A stretch of DNA of 64,000 nucleotides from Oopsacas minuta. Taxonomy: Eukaryota > Porifera > Hexactinellida > Lyssacinosida > Leucopsacidae. A program made the position numbers and the translations under genes. The stretch spans positions 198,599 through 262,598 of the forward strand of contig JAKMXF010000336.1 of the NCBI GenBank assembly GCA_024704765.1. Reading direction: 5' to 3'. How positions within the stretch are numbered: the first letter of the stretch is position 1; every line of letters starts with the position of its first letter. Below, piece by piece: positions 37,001 to 52,000 of this stretch. The notes below the pieces were generated by a model that worked only from the letters and a program-made list of their open reading frames with translations, did not search any database and was not told the origin of the DNA.

Positions 37001-40000
37001 TTATTTTATCTAATGAACATCTCATCTTTAGTCAGAGTCCTCTATCTACAGCCACAATCAGTTTAAATCTATTCCATCCAGATAGACCAGGTGTATCATC
37101 CTTCAATACTAATCTAGAAATAAGAGATTTTATATCTGCCAATCAAGTACGATTCTCTTTCAGGAATTACTTCACGGAATTTACTACAGACAGGCATCTG
37201 TATTACTCTCTCTCCACTGTTACTGTTGCAGCTAGGTATAGTTAGTTACTTGTAGTAAACTTCTCCCGTTACAATCGAGTCTCCCATTAAGGGACGCATT
37301 GGGGATTAGATTTTCTCCTTTGTAAGTGAGATATCCGCTTCTCAGAGATTGATTAAGTATTATTTACATGTAATAGTAACTTATTCGTTCCATGAGCTTG
37401 TACGTTTTGGGAGACTCCACTGTATCATATTTCACGAAGTCGATCTATCTCATCATTCTAGTCTATGTATTTCCATTATCCGTATTTATCAAACTACTAT
37501 TTGATGTTTTAGATGTAAGTGTAACGGTCATGCAGATAGCTGTATATTCAGTCCCACATCTTCTACTTGTCAATGTCAACACAATACACAAGGAGATTTG
37601 GTAAGAATATTTGAAGTGTTGCTAATCGCAATTTCGTATCCGAAACTTTCATCATCGTGCATTATCATAGTTATACTGTGTTTAGTAAAATTAGCGTTTT
37701 ATTGTGTGAATAGCTAATTAGAGTTTCTTGAGCTACAGGGTTCGTTTATTTTACACCTCATTGACGTCATAAAATCACACATATTCCCGACAGTATTCGG
37801 TTAACGAGATTCTACTGTATTATGATAAATTTATAAACGGACAGATATATTTATTACGAGCCTTTGGCTCGTCGCTTCATGATGAACTCGTCGCATTGTG
37901 CCTCGAGGTATCCATTATTCTCCAAATTGACGGCCCCTTTAAGTATTATAACATAGATATATTTAGAACAATGTAATTCACAAATATACGTATATGGCAT
38001 ATATAATATTGCATTATTTTGTAAGATCAACCCTCTTTGCAGCCGTTGAGAGCAAACCTATTCATAGAAACAACAATAATTTACATATCAAAGGACAAAC
38101 AAAATTGAGATTTAATAATATAGATTACATGACATACATACTTTACTTTTTAGTGTGAAGAGTGTCTTCCTCTCTACAATGACAAACCGTGGCTGTTTGG
38201 CATACCTTGTGTAGCTTGTACCTGTAATAATCATGCAGACGAGTGTATGTATGATGAAGCACTGGATAGTAACCCGAATGATAGAAACGCAGAAGGTGGA
38301 GGTATGTGATAGTTGATTACGTCACAGTTGGATTGTTGTAATTGCCAATTCTCTTTATAATGTATATTTCTTATGTGTGTAAGATCGAACGTTGAAATAG
38401 TCAGCTGGAAAAATTCTTGAGAAAACGAATATTTCCCTCAACGAACAATTTCATAGTCCCATTTGTGGTTGGGCCACACAAACTGAGCACTTGAATTTCA
38501 CTATTGAGACTTTCTCGTTTGAGTTTAATCAAAAACGTGTCTGGCTTGGACAAAAAATATTTTCTGACTCGAAAAAACTTTGCTAACTTTGCTTGGAAGT
38601 TTGCTTCTCCATCGTATGACTGTGATAGGAACATAGCCAGCACTTTACGTAAGAAGGTGCCAAGGTTTTGACAGGTGACGCTACCCTGTCTACATCCTGT
38701 ACTGGAAATCAACCAAGAAAGTTTACAGTGCGTTAATACTGAAGTATCATTGAACTATTGGCTTAATTTCCAAGTTTTCTGCTAATTAACTTAGTGGTTT
38801 ATATTGAAATTAGATTCTAAATTATTCCGTTAGAAACAAAATGATCTGAAAATGCTCTTATCACATAATTGTTAGATTCAATTAAACTCTTTCAACACAT
38901 AATACTGATAAATCAATTTACATATTAACCTTTATTCTAAGATCAATTTGAACTGATACAAACTATGTACCAGTTAGAGTCTATACAAATCATTGGTAAT
39001 TGAGATTTTCATTGAAATGGGTTTCTTGATAACTTACAATAGTTTAGAAGAATTGTTTTAATACGTATAACAGCAGGTATACTTTTGGCTATAGTTTAAT
39101 AGTTCAAGTAACTTTCTAGGTAAATTGTCCCTCGAAATGGTTGGGAGATCATATATTCATGTTTTCTAGGTCAAAATATGTTAGGTCAGTTTGTGCGAGC
39201 AAAACACTTTGAAGGAAATTTGACTTTTTCAGAGTTTGAACTTTTTATTGGAACTGATTTTATCCATATTTCAGTTGGTTCATTCGTGCAACCTCTATAA
39301 GAGGGGAATTCTATGATAAATTCCTTGATTAATCAATTTTGGTGCTAAGTTTAGAAAAGCAGTATTTATCGCTATGAGGAATTGAAATTTTGGGTTTCTC
39401 AGAGAGACTATTTTACAAAATTGTATATTCAATCAACAACCTTAGGGCGTATTATAATAATCGAATATCTCTTCTCTCATTTGAGGATGCATTTGGAAAT
39501 ATAAATGGGGCATGGGAGGTTATCAGGCCCGACTTTGATTTATTCCGAATTCTACAACCATACTAGTAATGAGAATCAATTTTAGTACTACACTAAGAAT
39601 GTTCTTATAACCGGTAAAAATCCCATGGAGTAGAATACAACAGATTCCCTAATTCAAATTATGGTTCTTACAATCGGTGTTCTTATATCCGGCATCACAA
39701 AAATTGCTTTATAATGTTTATGCAAAATAACAACTTGCATTCTTTTCTAAACAATGAATCAAATCTATGACAGTTTGCATCAGACAACCTGCATGCTTGT
39801 TGACTTCAATAATGAAAGCCTTCTACACCGGATGAACTGTAATTTTGAACTATCAGCTTATACTTTTATTGTAATATACTTTTCTACGACGTTTATTCGA
39901 AACTTTTAGAGATTATATATATTCCCTTTTATGGAAGTTTGTTTATCATAACTATATATGCGATTATTTCGCTTAATAGGGGTAGGACGTATAACATCAT

Positions 40001-43000
40001 TGTGTTGAAGCTTAAACTACTCGTGAATATATAGGAAGCGATATCTCGTGCTGCGCTATATACCTTACTTCTGTTTAGGAGAATGCATCACGTGTAGAGA
40101 TAACACACAAGGTAGATACTGTAGTGAGTGTATAGATACTTTCTATAGAGATGTTAGTAAACCGATTGAAGATTCCGATGTATGTCTGCCATGTGGTTGT
40201 GATAGTAGAGGTATTACTGATGAAGGATTATGTACTCTGGTGAGTTTATCAAATACTAGCGCGCTTCGCATGCATGACATAGCACACACCGGTTGAGAAT
40301 CACTTATCTATTAGATTTTAGAAATAATAATTCTTACATTATGATATTTCTCAGGATATTAATGGCAACCCTCAATGCAATTGCAAACCAAACGTTGAAG
40401 ACCCTACTTGCTCTACCTGTAAAATAGGCTATTTTTCATTAAATGCTTCAAACTCTGACGGTTGCACAGATTGCGCATGTTTTATAGCAGGCACTAAATT
40501 AGGCAGCACAGCTTGTCATGCTGACTCAGGACAATGTGAATGCAAGAGCAACGTGGATGGACTAAAGTAAGTTTCTATGTAAGAAGAACGAACCGCTTCA
40601 CTTGTTCCTGCTGCGCGGCTTGTGAACACTTTGTGTTCGCATGGAACTCGACACTTCATGCCTCGAATTTTGGCAAAGTATAAAAATTGCAAATGAATTA
40701 ATATATACATATATACGTATATATTTCAACTATTTGTTTACTTTATATTCATAAAAACAACAATTTGGTGATATTACGTGTAGTCCAGCACAGTTGCCAA
40801 TGTGATATGAGCTAGTTTGTAGGTAATTTCATTGAAATACTTGATACCATAATTATTGCCATACATGGTAATTGATAATTTTATTTGAGTTGTGGAGCTG
40901 CAACAAGATTCCGACTAACAATGGGCTCATGATGGATACGATAATTATATTCATGGTTATCATTATACATCTTCCAGGAATAACTTATAGTTGGAATTCC
41001 ATGGATTATACCTTGGATATATCCTGGATTGGCTGTAAAACAGACTAGCGCGTGCTTCACATGCTAGGTCGCTGTGTTTGTAGTTCGTACCTCGGATTAT
41101 GAAACAGCTAAATTTCTAGTGCTTTTACTGGCTACTTCGACAGGATATAGTCAGCACTATGTCCCTACAGTTAGAAAATTAAGGCTCTAATATGAATTTA
41201 TTAGCCATGGACCATCCCCAAATAACTATTTTAATGATTTCCAGTAGTAAGACCAGAGCCATTACGTAGCTTTTGGTTATCGATTTCGGCACTGAATGCC
41301 TCGCGCATAAAGGAATTCTGGAATTCTCAATTTTGTCCCAATTTACCTCAGTTGGCTGTATTCATATTATGATCCTTAGATGTGATACTTGTGAATCCAA
41401 TTTTACACGTCTGACATCAACTAATGCAGATGGTTGTGTAGCGTGTGCATGTAACCAAATTGGATCAAAGAATGATAACTGCGACCCGATCACTTCTAAC
41501 TGCGATTGTAAACCAGGTGTTGGGGCTGTTCGATGTGACACATGTTTATCTGGTTTCCATTCCTTTTCCACAAATGGTTGTCAAGCATGCCGATGTGGAA
41601 ATGGATCTATAAATGAGATATGTGACGTCACTAATGGACTCTGTGAGTGTAAATTGAATGTGAAAGGCAATAATTGTGATGTCTGCAAAGATGGCTTTTT
41701 CAACTTGATGCCTTCAAACGAAGATGGGTGAGTAGTAAATATATTAATAGTGTGATATTTTCATTACTTTGTATTGTGTACAATCTAATTCAATAATATA
41801 GCTGATAGTATCCATCTTATTTCAATAATATGGTAGGATTAGATAACTTACCATTTAATGCATACCTCTACAGGGCATTGGATGATAGTTTCACTAGTCG
41901 AAACTTTATATCTTTTGACGCTTGCACTGCCCTACAGCCATATCACGCGGTACTCATGCTTGTTAATCCATATTATAATATAATTCAATATAGTGTAACC
42001 TCTAGAAATGGGGAACTTCTTCCATTTTCATTCATTTACATAGAAACTAACCTCTATAAGCAGGGAGTGGTGAATGAGGCATGTTTTACAGTTAATTATG
42101 TCTCACACCATTGAAAGCCTCAATAAGTGGGGAATTCTACGATAAATTTCTTGAATAATCAATTTTTGTGCTAAATTTGGAAAACTAACGTAATTATCGT
42201 TATAACGAATTGAAATCTTTGGGTTTCTCTGAAGATAATTTATTTCAAATAATATATTCAAACAATAACTTTAGGGCACATTATATTAATACTAAACAGC
42301 TGTTGGAGCAAATGGCTATACGTGATGGCTCAAAAATTTCTGTTTATAGGGCATTTTAGGTTGATATTATAATTGAGGAATGGGCCCGACCTCCCCCACT
42401 TATAGAGGTTCTACCGTACTAGAAATAAGTGGGCTCAGAATTTAGAATAGCACAACTTCTCAAATAATTTGCCAACTTAAGATATCGTGAATCCATGAAC
42501 TTTACATATACGCATATATTTAATGCATATTTTGTAACGATGTATACTTTGTAGCTAATGTAATAAGGAATGTGGCTAATTATAATCCAAATATAAATTT
42601 ATAACCCCTCTTACTATTAGGTGTATTTCCTGTGGATGTGACCAATCAGGAACTGAACTAGACACACAATTATGTGACACTATATCAGGAGAATGTAATT
42701 GCAAACTGAATGTACAGGGCCCGAATTGTGATGACTGTAAACCTGGATTTTTCCTTCTACAAGAATCGAACTCAGAAGGCTGTGAATCTTGTCAGTGTAA
42801 TGAACTTGGTACCAATACTACAGGAGATATCTGTGATATGATTACTGGTGGATGTGAATGTATTGAACCTGCAATGGGTATGTTAAGGGTAGATTTCGAT
42901 CATAACGGTCTATTCAAGCCACATAAATCTATCATTCGAATAGATTTGACGATAGGCATCGTAATTCACCCAGCTGATATTCCTGATTTTGCAGATTTTG

Positions 43001-46000
43001 AGTTTTGGTCAGTGGGACCTGTTCATAACGGCTACCAAAGGGAACGAACTCTGGGTTACCTATATTTTTTGGTGACTACCCTTAATAGTCAAGTTATACT
43101 GATTGACTTTTCTCCCTAGGCACCAAATGTGACGGTTGCACTACAGGTCATTTCCTATCCTCTGATGCTTCTACTCTGTGTGAAGTCTGTGCATGTAACC
43201 CTATAACAGCTTTTGGTCAGGATTGTAACTCTACAACAGGTCAATGTTTGTGTCGAGGTATAGATGGTGATGGAGCAGCGTTAGGAATAGGAGGACGTAC
43301 TTGCGATGAATGTATTGATGGTTACTTTCTATTCTCAACAACTGGGTATTTTTAATTAATAATTAAATTCATTTGTATCTGAAAAACCAGCTGTTGGCAG
43401 CTGTTTTTGAAGCATACTTTAGCAAGTCGACGTCATGATTAACTTTATTACATCTTTAGCAGTTTACGAATAGATATTTTCGCGAAGGATCGGTCTTGGA
43501 GAAAATTCGTCATTGTTCGAGTTCATTTTGAGTCACTATCGGTTTGTTTGGGTGTATACATTATTCTGGATTAGCGCTTATACCTGCTTTGATTTTTGTG
43601 TGACTGATCTTCCGGCACGCTCGTTCTCCCAGCGACCAATTGCCCCGCGATTATTTTTCCGCAACAAACTTCGCCATTCATAATAACTGTGTTTTAGGCA
43701 GTAATAAAGTTAATCACAACTCGGATCTAGAGGTCGCAAGCCTGGCTTCGGGGCCTATAATTTAGGGCCCAGAATAAACCAACGGCCCATTAAATTTCGA
43801 AATAATTTCCTTTCATTCCTTGGATTAAATTAGAATTGACTTTAAAATTCTTTTTTCAATCACAGTTTCTGATCGTAAGATCTGATTCAACAATTTTTTA
43901 TTCAATTTTGAAAAATTTTCTAAACCATGTTGTAGGCATGCTGGGTCGGGAGTTTGCTCTGACCTTCAATTCCCTTGGATTTGTTCATTGTTTTCTTATG
44001 TGTAACAAATCAAATACTTATTTCCCTATTTATCCCTACAGATGTGTAGAATGCGACTGCAATATTGCTGGGAGCGAAGGTATCGGCTGTGATCAGGCAA
44101 CAGGAGCTTGTGTTTGTAAGAAAAATGTGCAAGGAATTACATGTGATACTTGTAAAGATGGATTTGGATTCTTGAACGAAAATGATGAATTTGGATGTTC
44201 CTCAAGTAATAATATAATCACATAATTAGATTTGTTCCTTCCTGGCAAGGCCAAAATTTATGTGACCATGCGATAATGAGGAGATTGCCAATTTGGTGTT
44301 CACATATATTGTCGAATTATGCCCTCAAATATTCCCAGCTCAGAATTATTGATATTTTCCGTACGAATCATTCAATTGAAGCGAAACTTTTTCGGAACTG
44401 CGAATATCATTTTTGACCCTTTAGAATTTTGCTCTGTATTTATTGCTAAGTTCAGTTTGTTCCTATCAGGATGTTGAATTATTTTTTTCGACCAAGCCGG
44501 CGAAATCTTACAGTGGATGCCGGTTATAATAACCCATTGGGAAGAGTAATACATGTTCTTATAACAGGCATAATACTAAAGGAATATATGAGAACTGTTT
44601 TTCCAGAGGATGGTACTTATATCCGGCACGTTCTTACTACCAGTATCCCTGTTTTTATATTTTCACAATCTTGTAGTTCCAACAGGACTCGCTCCACCTA
44701 CCCTAACAATCATATCCTCTTCCTCAATCTTAATATCCTGGTCGCCTGCTAGTTCTGAATCAGCTATACTATTCTACGGAGTTTCTCGAAACTTTACAGA
44801 AATCCATCAAACTACAGAATTAGAATACACAGACACTGGCCTATCCCCAAACACCATTTATACCTACACTATAACTGCAACGAATAATGCAGGTTTAAGT
44901 GAGAGTGGCGGCACTACTGATCGTACACTAGAAGATGCTCCTACGGGTGTTTCACCTGTCATGTTGACTAATATACAGGCTAGATCACTACAAGCTAGTT
45001 GGAGTGTACCTACTCAACCGAATGGAGATATTACTGTGTATAATATTTTCGTTTCTTCGGACAATGGAGATGAGTTATATTTTTCTGGATTGGCACTGAC
45101 TACAACTATTTCTAGTAAGTTTAATCATTACCCATGTGCCCTATCCTTCAATGCGTGATTATAGACATTTTTATCGTCCATTGTGCATCCAAATTTCATA
45201 CATTTAAAGACTTTTTGTGTGGACAATGCAGTTGCTACCTTGCTTTTGGTTACTAATCTTTGTACTTCGTGCATATTGTATTCGAAATTCTGAAAGTTTG
45301 GAAATTGAAAAACTACAATTTGTGCACAGTCATGATTACGTAATAATTCCATGATGAGTTTGCATTTTATCAAAATCATTCTGTCGGGACATTAGTAAAT
45401 TGAAGGTTACCTGTGATTATATTTTCGACCTTCTATCATATATATTGGCTAAACAGTGTCTAATAATTTAATTTACCGCAAATGCAAAAAAGTTGACACT
45501 TACGTCATAATTTCGTCATAGGTGTGAATTTTCGACATGTCCGGGCCAGGTCAAACATATCTCTGTATGCCAAATATCACCCATGGGTGTTTTCCGGTTT
45601 CTTCAATCAATTCTAGACATACTGAATAATTGCGTATTAATAGTATAGATATTATTATGAAATCATATTCTGTTTGTTGTTCATCTCCCCTTCAACCCTA
45701 CTGGGGTCTTACATCTCCCCCCAGCATTCCAGCTGGATTGGCATCCCTCACAAGAGATTCCTGGATCTGCCACTGCAAAATACTATCAGTTAGCATAGTA
45801 CTCGTATATTTGAATACAATTGAGTTGTTAGGTTGTGCAGCACATGATGACCATAGCTCCAACTGAACAGAGACTACGAGAACTGATATGATTGAAATGA
45901 TATTATTATCAGCTTAGGGATGCACCAGACATCTAAGCATGTCCATTTCTGAGTAATAATGTAAGAATCATCAACTGGTTTAAGTATAAATTCGCTAGAA

Positions 46001-49000
46001 TACATTTCTGATATCATTCAGTAGCGTATCTATGAATTTCTGATTTGAAGGGTGCTATTAATCGCGAGTTAATTGGTTTTCAACTCTAGACAATAAGAAA
46101 GGGACACCAAATATATTTATCGTAACATGGGAACAAGATATTTCAAGCAATCCTAGTTAGTGTTTGTCATGAAAATCTGTTGTAACTATATGATTAATAC
46201 ATCTTTTTTGTAATTTTCAATATTTCAAAACATTTTTTTCCCGTGACAGTTCGAATTAACAGTGGTGGCCTCATTTATGCGAATATATGAGTAAATTTAA
46301 TTCTTCACTTTAGTGTATGCTAATTTTCCTCTAATCTCATAGGTCTCAAACCCTTCACAGAATACAGTTTCACCCTACAAGTATGCACTAATACAGGTTG
46401 TACTAACAGCTCCGTATCTAATATAACTACACTACAAGATGTTCCTGAACAGGTATCTACACCTCTTGCTTCTTCTATCTTCTCAGATTCCCTACAGTTA
46501 TCATGGTCACCCCCCACACAACCTAATGGTATTATTATCGCTTACGAAGTGTTTCAAAGGCAATCACCATTCACTGGACCAAGTGTCTCTATTGACAGTC
46601 TTTCTGGTAGTGAATTGAGTGTGTCTGTTACAGGACTCAATGCATTTACTGAGTATGAGTTTGCTGTATTAGCTTCTACTATTATTGGGGGTAATTTAAG
46701 CGAGAATGTTAGAATCAGGACATCTGAAGCTGGTAAGTTAAGAGTCACATGAACTTATTTTAGCTGTATATGGCATATAGGTATCTGAATATATCTACTG
46801 GCTGGAGTGCCCTATATCTCATTGTATTTTGATGTTATTATAAGAAATTCATTTCTTGATCAAAAATATTTCAACGTTTTTAGGCTTTGTCCATCTGATT
46901 GCTTTCAAGAATTTTTATCTCATTGTTTCATGACGTCCTCACCAGCTAACAATTTTCTTGGTCATTGGGACTAGAATGTGAAAAATATTATTTAAAATTT
47001 ATGGTTGAGTTGAAATTATGAAATAATAGTGTGAATTGTACTTAAATATCGCCAATAGTCGTGTTGTAGCTAAAATTGGAAATTGGAAATCAAACTGAAC
47101 CAATTTCTAACTAAAAACGGTATGAGAAATGAATTCTCTGTAGCTAGGGAAATTTGCTATACTGTAGAACCTCTTTAATACATACACCAAGGGACCGTCG
47201 AGATTTGTACTCCTTATCCAGAGTACGTATTAACGAGGTTTCACTGTAATTCCATAAATTTCCTACTTTCAATACCAAATTTTTTATCTTTATAGCGCCA
47301 ACTGAGATTCAAGACCCTATCCTAACAGTACTAGGCGCTATGTCTGTACAGATATCATGGCAAAATCCTACAACACCAAATGCAGATTCAATAATCCACC
47401 ATATTATTCGAACTAGCCCGCTACCCATGTCTGTTATTGTCAGTTCTACTAATACTGGGTCTTTCATTTTACCCAATCTACAGCCTTTCACTATGTATTC
47501 ATTTCTATTACAAGTATGTAATGTTGCAGGTTGTGGCAATAGTTCAGCTGTAACCATAACAACGGATGAGCATAGTAAGTATGCATTATTTTATATTACA
47601 TTATAACATGCATTATCCTGCACTTTTTTACTCGACAGTGTTTCTGATTTGAAATTGCTTCCGACTATTTAATTCACGTTCACACCCCGACACAATGGTC
47701 AGGTCCAAACGAGTGTGTCGGGTTGTGCAGGTTTCACTATCCGTTGTAAAAATACCAGTTAATGTTTTGTATTATGTCTATATACTGGAAATGATTAAAA
47801 TGTACAGTAAAAACAGTGTGAAAAAGTGTACGATCAAAATATTTTTTTGCCAACATGCACTAGAAAACCCCATTACGACTGTGTATAAAGATCGATGAAA
47901 TTTTTATTCATGATTATTTTTCTAGCTCCTTCAGGCCAATCACCTCCTATCATCATATCCTCATATCCTAACAACATATCTCTAGGATGGGATCCACCAT
48001 CTCTACCCAATGGCATAATTACGTCATACACTTTATCTAGACGTCTACCATCTCTAACACTATCTTCGCAACTAATTCATGAGAAAGGATTCCGTTTTCA
48101 TGGAGGAGGTTATGCTAGATTTCCAACAGGCTCTTTCAATCCTGGGTTTTCAACTTCCATAGGTCTTCGTATACGTACTTTTAGTACAGACGGCTTGATA
48201 ATGCTCCTGTCCACAGCCAGTATGTATGATTACATAGCGATTTCATTTAATAGCACTGCAGTACAGTTTGCATTCGATTCTGGTACCAATTCATTGACAA
48301 ACATCCTCGTACTGAATGTAGCTATTAATGATGGTGCTTGGCATGACATAGCTGCTACCCGTATTGGTAACGAGGGTGGATTAAGTATAGATAGCAGTTT
48401 TAGTGTCGGGAAAACTGTTGCTGGATCTGATAATGACATTGCACAGAGTTCTATTGCTTTTGTGGGTGGAGTTGATGCGGATTTTGTATTTCCTGATGTT
48501 TTCCCTGTTCTGAGTGTGCATAGTATTGCTGGTTGTGTTCGTGATATGGAATTTAATTCTGAATTTGTTGATTTTGATTCTATAGAGAGTTCAGGACAGT
48601 TTGATTTGACGCTTGCTGGTTGTCCTGTCGATATCGAGCAAGGTACGCATTACTCTGGTGCAGGTTTCGCGAAATTTGACGCTTCTAATGCTGAGATCAA
48701 CGGTGAATCATTTGATATTTCATTCGAGCTTAAAACAATAGAAAGTACCAGCATAATATTAGCATTAGGACTGGATTCAGCTACTCAATCGAGTGATTAT
48801 ATACTTTTCACAATCGCAGATTCTTTCCCAATGATAGATTTCCAAATTGACGGAGTGAAAGGCTCAATTTTATTTATTGAAACTACCATAGATATCTGCG
48901 ATGGAAAATGGCATTCATTTTCCCTGCAAAAAACCGCAACACGAATTTTAATGGTAGTTGATGAGGAGTCAAATCCCATTCCATTAGCTATGATAATCCA

Positions 49001-52000
49001 GATGGATACAATATATTTTGGTGGTTTAGACGTGTTGTCGCCTTTTTATACTAAACTCGAGGCTGAATCCTTATTAGCGCCTAATTTCGGTGGATGTATA
49101 CGCGGGCTACAGCTGGATGGTGTTGAATTGGATTATTCATATGCAAGTGAAATATGGAATGTAGATATTGATGGTTGTCCTACTGTGTCTGTTGGGAGCT
49201 GTACTGCTGCTGGTATCAATGATTTAACTAGTGGAGATGTATTGAGTTATACAAATACTGGATTGATGGAATTTAGAGGTATTTTTTGACGGATTTTCAT
49301 TATTTTCGTGTGAACTATAGGCTCTCGTTATATGCACATCAATAGGCTGTTGAATTCATACTTCATATAAGGAGTGTGATTAATAGTGTTCAACAAGCTG
49401 GTGGTTTGTTGGCGTTAGCCACCGAGATTCATTGCTTGCTGGCAGGGGCGCCTAACTTTGTAACAAATTTAACGGTACAGATGGTTGCTCACACATATTT
49501 TTTGTATTAGCTCTTTAGGGCTATAACCAAACGAGGAGGCTCGAGCCTCAAGCCCCCTCGGGTTCGGCGCTTGTGCTGGCTTAGTTATCCCACCATCTAA
49601 TTTTTGTTTTTTCGAACACTAGTGCTTAATTGCTTATGGTATTTGGTTAAGATATCCAGCACACGCGAATCCTGGATTATATTTCATTGCCTTGTAAAAA
49701 ACAATTTCCAAGGTTGAAACCGATCAAACTGAATATCAGTATTCATGTATAGCAACATAACCAAATACTAATAATATTCGGTTTGGGCCAACCAAATACA
49801 GAATATTGAACTATTCGCTTGCAACCTTGACAATTTCCTAGTTATTCATATATATATTTGCGAAATTTTGATGTAGCCTCTATGTCTATGGGAGTACGTG
49901 TACAAATGATCTACAAATATTTATTTTTTGTATTTCCAGTGCTAACGAGAGTCTAATCTAGTTTGCAGCAATCAATGAATTTGCTTATATATTTATCTCT
50001 TATAGAATATTACTATAGAGTTAGTAGTCAAAACAGTGCTGGATTTGGTGTTAGTAATTGGCAGAGAGCTAATACACAACAAGGAGGTAAGTAGTTGTTT
50101 TAATGTTATTGGTGTACTTTTGTATTCGTACTCAGCTTTTAGTTACGTCATTCCTAGATTAATAATGTATAACAAGTTGTAATACCCTGAGAAATTTCTA
50201 GTGGAAACTGCTATACTGCCTCTAATTGAATACAATGTTTGCATTGTATGATTGCATACAGCGTATAGTTGCCGATGCCTATAGCTCGATAAATCATCTA
50301 TTTAACTAATTTCAATATTCAGAGCCTGAGGCGTAACTAGAGATCCTAGAGCTAGGAGGGAAGGATGGATATTTGCCTCAATAATGGCGATTACAATAGG
50401 GAGATGAGGTAACGCCCGAAAAAGCAATTGTCTCCTCTGCCTCAATGCTAGTTACGCCCTAGAGAGCATGGTGGATGATATTCTTTCTGTGAAACACTAT
50501 ATATACACGTACTTCGGAGACCTAAATACTCTCATACGATTTTCCACAAATCCAAACCCGTGATTCTAATCAATTCATATACTATTTCCAACATCTGTGC
50601 TAATGTGTATAATGTCTTTTCTTAGTATCATCTCCACCTTCAAACCTTCAGTTAACAGCACTCAGTACTTCTATTCAAGTTAGTTGGGATGCTCCTACAA
50701 CTCTAAATGGAGTAATAGACATGTATTTTATCACAACACTATTGAATGGTAAGTCTTGTATTAATGTACAGGTAATGCGTAGCTCGGGGTCACAGAGGTC
50801 ACATGCCCCCTGGCCAAGATTTAATAAATTAAAATTTCTTACAAATATCAATATGGATTACTAAAACGAGCAAAATTGAAGATAACACCTTCAAGCTATT
50901 GGTGGTAAAGAATTACTTCGTTATGTTATACCGGATATTATTGTTTATTGCTAACTGTTCTCTTTTAGCGCTTTTTAACCCTAAATTTGTCCATGTTTTT
51001 CAGTGTCCACACTCGACATACTCCCAGTTGGGCGGGTGCCTCTCCCTTCTCCTCTCTACTCCTGTTATATAGAACGGATACTTCGAAATACCGCTTTTAT
51101 ATTGAAGTCTGAAATTGTACAAACGTGGTCTAAAGCCTATCATAGAATTCATTGGTTATATCAAAGTAATTATTACACTTCCTTGGGTTCGATATAACAG
51201 GAGTTGCCTGTTCTCCTCCTCCTTTATCAATTTCTTTAACATCTTTTATTTAACTCCATATAGGGAATATCGTATCACAAGATAGTGTACCAGATACTCA
51301 GTTACAACTTGATGTACAGGGTCTATCGCCATTCACCAATTATACTATCTCATTAGCTGTTCAGTTGACTACTGGAGTATTATCTGATTCAGTTACTGAT
51401 ACAGTTACTACGCTAGAAGATGGTAATTATGCCTATAACCTTGAAATTAGCCGAGTTATGCCACATTCCTTATAACTTGTATAATTCTCTAGTTCCATCT
51501 AATGTAATTCCTCCCAATCCTGTGAGTGTTACGTCACGCGATGCTACCATATCCTGGCAGCCTCCGAATCAACCTAATGGCCTGATAACAAGCTACAGTA
51601 TATTATCACTATCTCCTACTCAAGATACACTATATGTAGGGAATAGTAATGTATTCGCTACAACTTTATTGAATTTATCACCATTCACTGAGTATCAAAT
51701 TCTTCTGAGAGCTTGTACTGTTATTGGGTGTGCTGATAGTGAAGCTGTAATATTCACAACGGATGAAGATATTCCTGAAAGTGAGTAGAGTTGGATTTGC
51801 TTCAAAATGTTACTCTCAATATTGGTCTATTACTCTATTTCAATTTTCACTTATTATAGGGGAAAAGTGTACTATCACAATTTCCCTATTAGTCTCTTCA
51901 ACCGCCGTAACCTATTTCTAATTATAATTCTAAGACTTAACAATATTTGGCGAAATTTCGATAAAATTCATTGCATCGATTAAGTATTGCAGTGCTTTTT

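Larger units (their letters stand above)
37513..44205 (+). other. Usherin exons 9-16: ten laminin-type EGF domains
   Basis: Exons are 37513-37600, 38154-38301, 40079-40239, 40355-40566, 41380-41727, 42621-42877, 43120-43345 and 44042-44205. Ten LE domains can be counted from CKCNGHADSC to CDCNIAGSEG, the same number as in human usherin. Each has the eight-cysteine pattern with G-x-x-C-D-x-C. The second contains the long DSNPNDRNAEGGG insert, at the place where the human protein also has a Gly-rich insert. Confidence 0.88.

Noticed and set aside
38401-38712. 103-residue minus-strand ORF in usherin intron 10
   Set aside because: No recognisable motif, no promoter or splice context. It could be a decayed transposon piece, but nothing supports a gene.
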